This document shows, piece by piece, positions 8,362 to 13,230 of a DNA stretch of 13,230 bases. This stretch comes from Lachnospira sp. UBA5912 (GTDB lineage: Bacteria; Bacillota; Clostridia; Lachnospirales; Lachnospiraceae), in assembly GCA_002435585.1 (NCBI GenBank), contig DJDY01000124.1, positions 7,529 to 20,758 on the forward strand, written 5' to 3'. Below the pieces are notes generated by a model. The model had not been told where the DNA came from, searched no databases, and saw only the letters and a list, made by a program, of their open reading frames with translations. Within the stretch, counting starts at the first letter, position 1. Each line of letters begins with the position of its first letter. Position numbers and translations under genes: made by a program.

Positions 8362-8910
8362 TTGAATTTACCTAACAAATTAACGATATTAAGGACAATC
8401 ATGATTCCTATCTTTCTTATAGTTTTGTATATACCAGGACTTGGAATGACAGGTGATATCATAGCAGCAGCAATATTTATACTGGCAAGTATTACGGATT
8501 TTCTTGACGGAAAAATAGCAAGAAAATATAATCTTGTGACTAACTTTGGTAAGTTTATGGATCCGCTTGCTGACAAGCTTTTAGTATGTTCTGCACTTAT
8601 TGCACTTGTTGACCTTGATAGGATTCCAGCGTGGGTTGTAATAATCATAATTGCCAGAGAATTCATAATAAGCGGGTTCAGACTTATAGCCTCGGATAAC
8701 GGAGTTGTTATAGCCGCAAGTTATTGGGGAAAGTTCAAAACAACATTCCAGATGATAATGATTATACTTCTTATTCTTAATCTTGATTATCCATACAGTG
8801 GTATTGTCAATATGGTGATTATGTATATTGCACTTGCGCTTACAATAATTTCGCTTCTTGATTACATAATCAAGAATTATAAGGTGTTTATAGACGGTTC
8901 CAACAAATAG
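8362..8910 (+). CDS. pgsA: CDP-diacylglycerol--glycerol-3-phosphate 3-phosphatidyltransferase
   Basis: Makes phosphatidylglycerol phosphate from CDP-diacylglycerol and glycerol-3-phosphate, the committed step to phosphatidylglycerol and cardiolipin in the membrane. The 182-residue length is standard. The CDP-alcohol phosphotransferase motif is complete: Asp46, Asp49-Gly50, Ala53-Arg54, Gly63, Asp67 and Asp71 in the expected spacing. NLPNKLTILRTIMIPIF at the N-terminus and AREFIISGFRLIA in the middle are typical of PgsA rather than other family members. Several membrane helices are visible. Start is TTG 8362, with GGGAGG (8348-8353) 8 nt upstream. A weak possible promoter (TTGATT 8308-8313, TGTAAT 8333-8338, 19-bp spacer) lies upstream. 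The gap behind rimO also contains inverted ATAAAGC (8229-8235) and GCTTTAT (8278-8284). glpK at the window start makes its glycerol-3-phosphate substrate, but the linkage is probably incidental. Confidence 0.95.
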   Translation: MNLPNKLTILRTIMIPIFLIVLYIPGLGMTGDIIAAAIFILASITDFLDGKIARKYNLVTNFGKFMDPLADKLLVCSALIALVDLDRIPAWVVIIIIAREFIISGFRLIASDNGVVIAASYWGKFKTTFQMIMIILLILNLDYPYSGIVNMVIMYIALALTIISLLDYIIKNYKVFIDGSNK

Positions 8911-8931
8911 TTAATAAACGAATAGTCATAT

Positions 8932-8965
8932 AAAAAGTCATTTCTGTAACAGGAAATGGCTTTTT
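8932..8965 (+). terminator. Terminator-like hairpin between pgsA and cinA
   Basis: A 13-bp stem pairs 8932-8944 (AAAAAGTCATTTC) with 8953-8965 (GAAATGGCTTTTT), with one G-U pair and an 8-nt loop. The A/T ends allow it to act in either direction, but the T tract on the + strand is only five long. It lies 21 bp after the pgsA stop and 11 nt before the cinA SD, with no obvious promoter between, so it probably gives partial read-through into cinA. Confidence 0.65.
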
Positions 8966-8992
8966 GTGATTGAAAAGGGAGAATGTGGTTAT

Positions 8993-9625
8993 ATGAATAA
9001 TATAAATAAGATAGACTTAAATTCTGAGGCAATGAGTATAGAAGAAAAGGTGGTAAAGCAGCTTAATACGAAGCATATGCTTCTTACAACAGCTGAATCA
9101 TGTACTGGTGGTATGGTTGCATCATCAATTGTTAATGTGAGTGGAGCATCTAATGTGTTTCATCAGGGATATATAACATATTGTGATGAGGCAAAAAACA
9201 GTATTCTTAATGTCCCAGCGGAAATACTTGATGAATATAAAGCTGTAAGTCCACAGGTTGCATGTAAAATGGCATTGGGAGCATTATCAATAGCGGCTGC
9301 GGATATCGCTGTTTCAGTTACTGGTGTCGCCGGACCTTCAACGGAGGATGGAAAGCCTGTTGGACTTGTGTATATAGGAGTGGCATCTAATAAAGATTCT
9401 GCATATACAGATAGGTTTGACACTGATACACAGATATCAGATATTACGGGGTATGCAGAGGCATACAAATACAGCAGAAATCGTGAAGTGTTATATAAAG
9501 CAGATAATAGTAATGTTATTGTAAGTGAAAATATGTTCGAGGGTGACAGAAGCACGATTCGTGATAAAGCATGCAAAAAGGCTTTGGATATGGTATATGC
9601 ATATGTTAAAGAAATAAATAGTTGA
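8993..9625 (+). CDS. Stand-alone CinA C-terminal domain protein (PncC-like amidohydrolase)
   Basis: A 210-residue protein matching the CinA C-terminal domain (CinA/PncC family), which deamidates nicotinamide mononucleotide to nicotinate mononucleotide in pyridine nucleotide salvage. Conserved parts: TAESCTGGMVAS with Ser36-Cys37, GYITYCDEAKNSILNV, VSPQVACKMALGA, VSVTGVAGPSTEDGKPVGLVYIG, and the terminal FEGDRSTIRDKACKKAL. The N-terminal MoaB/CinA-type domain of full-length CinA (about 400 residues) is absent. Residues about 143-180, between the GLVYIG strand and FEGDR, are an extra stretch of about 38 residues with no counterpart in the roughly 160-residue family core. ATG 8993 has AGGGAG (8976-8981) 11 nt upstream; an in-frame GTG at 8966 lies directly behind the hairpin and lacks an SD. 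Its place between pgsA and recA is the normal site of cinA in Firmicutes. Confidence 0.87.
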   Translation: MNNINKIDLNSEAMSIEEKVVKQLNTKHMLLTTAESCTGGMVASSIVNVSGASNVFHQGYITYCDEAKNSILNVPAEILDEYKAVSPQVACKMALGALSIAAADIAVSVTGVAGPSTEDGKPVGLVYIGVASNKDSAYTDRFDTDTQISDITGYAEAYKYSRNREVLYKADNSNVIVSENMFEGDRSTIRDKACKKALDMVYAYVKEINS

Positions 9626-9877
9626 AAAAAAGGCAGTGAAGACAGCTGATTTTTGGGATAGAACAGATATATATTGTAAATGAAATTATTATAATGATGT
9701 ATATTAAAAGTATATCGAAAAGTGCAGGAATATATCTTTACTTTCTTAATGGTATATGATACGATGTGGATATCCAATATGTTACATATAATAATTTCAC
9801 TAAGAATAATATAAATAATATTTGCATCGCTTGTTTATAGTGTGTAATGTTTATTGCACGGAATCATAGAATATGTT
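9626..9877. other. Non-coding stretch upstream of the recA control region
   Basis: About 250 bp with no credible gene. The longest + strand ORF noted, from 9694, is about 21 codons without an SD. The DNA is extremely AT-rich and holds small palindromes such as GGATATCC near 9768 and ATATGT-T-ACATAT at 9777-9789. No clear terminator is seen after cinA, only a weak CAG/CTG pairing near 9632-9650 before a short T run. A stray TATAAT (9690-9695) has no spaced -35. Confidence 0.5.
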
Positions 9878-9891
9878 CGAATAAATGTTCG
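9878..9891. promoter_or_regulatory. LexA (SOS) box 1 upstream of the recA promoter
   Basis: CGAATAAATGTTCG matches the Gram-positive LexA box CGAAC-N4-GTTCG at nine of ten fixed positions. It ends 7 bp before the -35 of the recA promoter. A neighbouring ATGTTCGAA at 9873-9881 repeats the right half-site sequence (9885-9893) 12 bp away. Confidence 0.8.
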
Positions 9892-9898
9892 AAAACTA

Positions 9899-9927
9899 TT
9901 GACAAAGCCAGGAATATATAATATTAT
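9899..9927 (+). promoter_or_regulatory. recA promoter
   Basis: A perfect TTGACA (9899-9904), a 17-bp spacer and TATTAT (9922-9927, five of six). The predicted transcript start is near 9934, about 39 nt before the TTG start codon. A LexA box lies on each side. Confidence 0.85.
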
Positions 9928-9936
9928 CATAACAAG

Positions 9937-9950
9937 CGAACAGATGTTCA
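9937..9950. promoter_or_regulatory. LexA (SOS) box 2 at the recA transcript start
   Basis: CGAACAGATGTTCA matches CGAAC-N4-GTTCG at nine of ten fixed positions. It begins 10 bp after the -10 and ends 7 bp before the recA SD (GGAGG, 9958-9962), so bound LexA should block transcription initiation. Confidence 0.83.
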
Positions 9951-9972
9951 AGATAACGGAGGTATATATAAT

Positions 9973-11061
9973 TTGGTTAATGTTAATGAAGATAAATTAA
10001 AGGCGCTTGATGCGGCTATTTCTAATATTGAGAAGCAGTTTGGTAAAGGTTCGGTTATGAAGCTTGGAGATTCAACAGCAAACATGAATGTTGAATGCAT
10101 ACCTACAGGTTCATTAAGTCTTGATATAGCACTTGGTCTTGGCGGTGTACCTAAGGGAAGAGTAGTTGAGATATATGGTCCTGAGTCTTCAGGTAAAACA
10201 ACAGTTGCACTTCATATGGTAGCTGAAGTACAGAAGAGAGGTGGTATAGCAGGATTTATAGATGCTGAACATGCACTTGATCCTGTATATGCTAAGAATA
10301 TAGGCGTTGATATTGATAATCTGTATATATCACAGCCTGATAGTGGTGAACAGGCATTAGAGATATGTGAGACTATGGTAAGATCAGGAGCTATTGATAT
10401 TGTTATTGTCGATTCGGTAGCAGCTCTTGTACCTAAAGCAGAGATAGATGGTGATATGGGAGATTCACATGTGGGTCTTCAGGCAAGACTTATGTCACAG
10501 GCGTTAAGAAAGCTTACACCAGTAGTAAGCAAGAATAACTGTGTGGTTATATTTATCAACCAGTTAAGAGAGAAAGTCGGAGTTATGTTTGGTAACCCAG
10601 AGACGACTACAGGTGGAAGGGCACTTAAGTTCTATGCCTCTGTAAGAATGGATGTAAGAAAGATTGAAACATTGAAGTCTGGCGGCGAAGTCATAGGTAA
10701 CAGAACCAGAGTCAAAGTTGTTAAGAATAAGGTGGCACCTCCATTCAGAGAGGCTGAGTTTGATATTATGTTTGGCAAGGGTATATCGACAGAGGGAGAT
10801 CTTATAGATCTTGCTTCTAATGTTGGTATTATCCAGAAGAGCGGAGCATGGTTCTCTTATAATGGTGAGAAGATAGGACAGGGAAGAGAGAATGCTAAGC
10901 AATATCTTATCAATAATCCGCAGATAAGGCAGGAAGTAGATGAGAAAGTAAGGGCACACTATGGAATTGGTGACAATCCTGAAGCAGATAAGGAAGTAAC
11001 AGCAGCATCAGATGATTCCAAGACAAAGACAACAAAGAAAGAAAACACAGAGGAAGCTTAA
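9973..11061 (+). CDS. recA: Recombinase RecA
   Basis: A 362-residue ATP-dependent strand-exchange protein that also serves as coprotease for LexA self-cleavage in the SOS response. Visible parts: N-terminal [23 protein letters not shown], Walker A GPESSGKT at 69-76 (Lys75), IDAEHALDP, the Walker B strand [19 protein letters not shown] segment, loop L2 with [20 protein letters not shown], and the core end [19 protein letters not shown]. The tail after about residue 330 is rich in acidic and lysine residues, as usual. The start is TTG 9973 with GGAGG (9958-9962) 10 nt upstream; no better start gives the conserved N-terminus. Two LexA boxes bracket its promoter. recX starts 3 nt after its stop. 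Confidence 0.98.
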   Translation: MVNVNEDKLKALDAAISNIEKQFGKGSVMKLGDSTANMNVECIPTGSLSLDIALGLGGVPKGRVVEIYGPESSGKTTVALHMVAEVQKRGGIAGFIDAEHALDPVYAKNIGVDIDNLYISQPDSGEQALEICETMVRSGAIDIVIVDSVAALVPKAEIDGDMGDSHVGLQARLMSQALRKLTPVVSKNNCVVIFINQLREKVGVMFGNPETTTGGRALKFYASVRMDVRKIETLKSGGEVIGNRTRVKVVKNKVAPPFREAEFDIMFGKGISTEGDLIDLASNVGIIQKSGAWFSYNGEKIGQGRENAKQYLINNPQIRQEVDEKVRAHYGIGDNPEADKEVTAASDDSKTKTTKKENTEEA

Positions 11062-11064
11062 ATT

Positions 11065-11724
11065 ATGACAGAGGAAGCAGATAAGTATGTTACCTCTATT
11101 CAGGAAGTGGATTCAAAGCGCAGGCGCGTATTTATTAATTACGAGCCTGCGTTCGTTTTGTATATATCTGAGCTTAGAAGATTTGGTATTAAGAAAGACG
11201 TATGCATATCTTCTAAAGATTATGACGAGATTATCAGCATATTAAATAAAAGGTCAAAGATACGTGCAATGGCGCTGTTAAAGAATAGAGATTATACAAG
11301 AAAGAAATTGTTCGATAAACTTAAAACAGGAGGATATCCTGATGAGTGCATACAGAAAGCTATCAATTATGTAGCTTCATATGGTTATATTGATGATAAA
11401 AGATATGCCGATAATTATATATTATCACATATAACGTCTAAATCACGTAGGGTTATAGAACAGAATCTTGTTCTTAAGGGTGTTGATACAGATATTATAT
11501 CAGCTGCATTTGACGAATATTATAACGGACTGGTCAGTCATGATATAGCCGATCCTGAGGTTGATGTTATTATCAAGCAGCTTCATAGCAAATATCACAA
11601 TAAAAATCTGAATGATTATAATCAGCTGCAGAAAGTAAAGGCTTCATTGTATCGAAAAGGTTTTATGACTGATAATATTAATAAAGCACTTGATATTGTG
11701 GTCAATGAAGAAAAAGAGTACTAA
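11065..11724 (+). CDS. recX: Regulatory protein RecX
   Basis: A 219-residue mostly helical protein of the RecX family, which binds RecA filaments and modulates or inhibits their activity. Features: N-terminal YVTSIQEVDSKRRRVFINY typical of Firmicute RecX, then three-helix repeat units, the first with AMALLKNRDYTRKKLFDKL and the second with AINYVASYGYIDDKRYADNY (the conserved GYIDD...YA), followed by SRRVIEQNLVLKGVD and a C-terminal repeat ending near KASLYRKGFMTDNINKALDIV. Its ATG lies 3 nt after the recA stop, and its SD (AGGA, 11051-11054) is inside the end of recA, so translation is probably coupled. A GC-rich hairpin inside its first 30 codons may restrain expression. Identification is good even though RecX sequences diverge. 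Confidence 0.93.
   Translation: MTEEADKYVTSIQEVDSKRRRVFINYEPAFVLYISELRRFGIKKDVCISSKDYDEIISILNKRSKIRAMALLKNRDYTRKKLFDKLKTGGYPDECIQKAINYVASYGYIDDKRYADNYILSHITSKSRRVIEQNLVLKGVDTDIISAAFDEYYNGLVSHDIADPEVDVIIKQLHSKYHNKNLNDYNQLQKVKASLYRKGFMTDNINKALDIVVNEEKEY
11117..11160 (+). terminator. GC-rich terminator-like hairpin inside the 5' end of recX
   Basis: CGCAGGC (11119-11125) pairs perfectly with GCCTGCG (11145-11151). After one G/A mismatch, CGTA (11127-11130) pairs with TACG (11140-11143) around a 9-nt loop. Two further pairs, one a G-U, extend the base. TTCGTTTTGTATAT follows. Such GC density stands out in this AT-rich gene. It encodes part of SKRRRVFINYEPAFV, so it serves coding as well. Attenuation of recX after recA is plausible but unproven. 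Confidence 0.4.
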
Positions 11725-11751
11725 TTATGCGAAAGTTAAAGGGTTCTAACC

Positions 11752-11778
11752 TTGACATTATGGTGATTAAAGTATAAT
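11752..11778 (+). promoter_or_regulatory. Likely promoter of rny
   Basis: A perfect TTGACA (11752-11757) and a perfect TATAAT (11773-11778) are separated by 15 bp, shorter than the ideal 17. TAATAT at 11775-11780 gives 17-bp spacing as an alternative. It lies in the 106-bp recX-rny gap and predicts a leader of about 45 nt. Confidence 0.65.
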
Positions 11779-11817
11779 ATTAATATGTTGTATATTTTGT
11801 ACAATGAAAACTTAATA

Positions 11818-11830
11818 AGGAGGTGCTCCT
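11818..11830 (+). promoter_or_regulatory. Hairpin masking the rny Shine-Dalgarno site
   Basis: The SD AAGGAGGTG (11817-11825) overlaps a perfect 5-bp inverted repeat: AGGAG (11818-11822), loop GTG, CTCCT (11826-11830), directly followed by the GTG start at 11831. If it folds in the mRNA, the stem would hide the ribosome-binding site. Confidence 0.5.
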
Positions 11831-13230
11831 GTGTTAATTCCGATAGTTGTCGCAATTCTTGTTACACTTGCAGTAGTCGCACCTATTACATGGTTTGTGT
11901 CAGGCAAAGCCATTGCTAAAAGCAATGATGAAAAAATTGGCAATGCTGATGAAAGAGCCAGAGAGATAATAGATGAAGCATTAAAGACAGCAGAGACAAA
12001 GAAGAAAGAGGCACTCTTAGAGGTTAAAGAGGAATCTTTAAGGACTAAGAATGAACTTGAGAAAGAGACCAAGGAAAGACGTGCTGAAATTCAGAAGTAC
12101 GAAAAGAGAGTCCTTTCTAAAGAAGAAACTCTTGATAGAAAGATTGATGCGGTTGAGAAGCGTGACTTGAGTATTACCAGAAAAGAGGAAGAACTTGGTA
12201 AGTTAAAGCAGAAAGTTGACGAACTTGAAAAGAAAAGACAGCAGGAACTTGAAAGAATCTCTGGATTGACCTCCGAACAAGCAAAAGAATATCTATTAAA
12301 AACTGTTGAAGATGAAGTTAAACATGATACTGCTGTAATGATTAAAACATTAGAAAGCAGGGCGAAAGAGGAAGCAGATAAGAAGGCAAAGGAGTTAGTA
12401 GTTAATGCTATACAGCGTTGCGCTGCTGATCATGTTGCTGAAACAACTATATCAGTTGTACAGCTTCCTAATGATGAAATGAAAGGCCGTATTATAGGTA
12501 GAGAGGGTCGTAACATAAGAACCCTTGAAACTCTTACAGGTGTTGAGCTTATTATTGATGATACACCAGAGGCAGTCGTTTTATCGGGTTTTGATCCAAT
12601 CAGAAGAGAAATTGCAAGAATTGCTCTTGAAAAACTCATAATTGATGGACGTATCCATCCAGCAAGAATTGAGGAGATGGTTGAAAAAGCCCAGAAAGAA
12701 GTCGAAACATTAATTAAAGAAGAAGGTGAAGCTGCAACCCTTGAGGTTGGTGTCCATGGAATTCATCCAGAATTAGTTCGTTTACTTGGTAAGTTAAGAT
12801 ACAGAACTAGTTATGGTCAGAATGTATTAAAACATTCTATTGAAGTAGCTCAGATTACAGGATTGTTAGCCGGCGAGTTAGGCCTTGATGTAAAGATGGC
12901 CAAGAGAGCTGGTTTATTACATGATATAGGTAAAGCTGTCGACCATGAAATGGAAGGCTCACATATTCAGTTAGGTGTAGATCTTTGTAGAAGATACAAG
13001 GAATCTCCACTTGTTATTAATGCGGTAGAAGCACATCATGGTGACGTTGAACCAGAAAGCTTAATAGCATGTCTTGTACAGGCTGCAGATACAATATCAG
13101 CCGCAAGACCAGGCGCTAGAAGAGAAACGTTAGAAACTTACACAAACAGATTAAAACAATTAGAAGATATTACCAACTCATATAAGGGGGTTGAGAAATC
13201 TTTTGCTATTCAGGCAGGTAGAGAGATTCG
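11831..13230 (+). CDS. rny: Ribonuclease Y, 3'-truncated by window edge
   Basis: An endoribonuclease that starts mRNA decay in many Firmicutes and is anchored to the membrane. The frame runs from GTG 11831 (SD 11817-11825, about 6 nt before) to the last base without a stop: 466 codons of an enzyme usually near 520 residues. Domains: an N-terminal membrane helix at about residues 2-23 ([20 protein letters not shown]), a long charged coiled coil from about 30 to 190 rich in Glu and Lys, a KH domain with the GxxG loop G223-R-E-G226 ([13 protein letters not shown]), and an HD domain with His335 (VLKHSIEVA) and His364-Asp365 ([12 protein letters not shown]). Only the C-terminal domain is missing. 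Compared with upstream genes, ATT and CGT codons are more frequent here. It has its own promoter behind recX. Confidence 0.96.
   Translation, partial: MLIPIVVAILVTLAVVAPITWFVSGKAIAKSNDEKIGNADERAREIIDEALKTAETKKKEALLEVKEESLRTKNELEKETKERRAEIQKYEKRVLSKEETLDRKIDAVEKRDLSITRKEEELGKLKQKVDELEKKRQQELERISGLTSEQAKEYLLKTVEDEVKHDTAVMIKTLESRAKEEADKKAKELVVNAIQRCAADHVAETTISVVQLPNDEMKGRIIGREGRNIRTLETLTGVELIIDDTPEAVVLSGFDPIRREIARIALEKLIIDGRIHPARIEEMVEKAQKEVETLIKEEGEAATLEVGVHGIHPELVRLLGKLRYRTSYGQNVLKHSIEVAQITGLLAGELGLDVKMAKRAGLLHDIGKAVDHEMEGSHIQLGVDLCRRYKESPLVINAVEAHHGDVEPESLIACLVQAADTISAARPGARRETLETYTNRLKQLEDITNSYKGVEKSFAIQAGREI

Noticed and set aside
9690..9695. TATAAT in the cinA-recA gap as a second recA promoter
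   Set aside because: The only -35-like sequence (TTGTAA, 9674-9679) is 10 bp away, too close, and in such AT-rich DNA TATAAT occurs often by chance.
9694..9759. Small + strand ORF of about 21 codons between cinA and recA
   Set aside because: No SD, no recognisable product, and length expected by chance.
9163..9777. A 204-codon open frame on the - strand over the cinA gene and the gap behind it
   Set aside because: It overlies a well-supported conserved gene on the other strand; its product is low-complexity and hydrophobic with no family likeness, as expected for a shadow frame in AT-rich DNA.
11812..12072. A serine-rich open frame of 86 codons on the - strand at the start of rny
   Set aside because: It is the reverse reading of the rny coiled-coil region, and the + strand frame is clearly RNase Y.
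1..13230. Mobile elements, CRISPR arrays, tRNA and rRNA genes
   Set aside because: Looked for transposase, integrase and repeat-spacer patterns, tRNA-like cloverleaf segments and rRNA stretches; none was recognised by eye, and the gene order is a typical conserved core block.

Overview
The window is an AT-rich stretch with every recognisable gene on the + strand, good Shine-Dalgarno (SD) sites, frequent TTG/GTG starts and heavy use of ATA and AGA codons. The order rimO-pgsA-cinA-recA-recX-rny, together with Gram-positive-type LexA boxes (CGAAC-N4-GTTCG), points to a Firmicute, most likely a clostridial Lachnospiraceae. A relative of Lachnospira/Eubacterium eligens is a guess from composition and style, not a proven assignment.

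Layout. 1-1005: 3' two-thirds of glpK (glycerol kinase). 1173-5609: three close-set genes encoding a MoxR-type AAA+ ATPase, a DUF58 membrane protein and a large TgpA-like membrane transglutaminase. This widespread envelope-associated cassette has a poorly known role. 5763-6686: an AEC-family permease with its own promoter, closed by a clear rho-independent terminator at 6708-6754. 6886-8214: rimO. 8362-8910: pgsA. A terminator-like hairpin at 8932-8965 precedes a stand-alone CinA C-terminal-domain protein (8993-9625). 9626-9972 is a 347-bp non-coding gap whose last 100 bp hold the recA promoter flanked by two LexA boxes. 9973-11061: recA. 11065-11724: recX, 3 nt behind recA. 11831-end: rny (RNase Y), cut off by the window edge.

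How they work together. recA and recX form an SOS-controlled unit in which RecX modulates RecA filaments. A GC-rich hairpin inside the start of recX may lower recX output relative to recA. rimO, pgsA, cinA and rny are housekeeping genes (ribosome modification, phospholipid synthesis, pyridine nucleotide salvage, mRNA decay) that are often neighbours in Firmicutes. The MoxR/DUF58/transglutaminase genes probably act as one chaperone plus membrane-effector module.

No mobile element, CRISPR array, rRNA or tRNA was recognised. I see no wholly new system. The points most worth a second look are the CinA insertion, the recX internal hairpin, the hairpin masking the rny SD, the bracketed recA promoter and the uncharacterised MoxR cassette.
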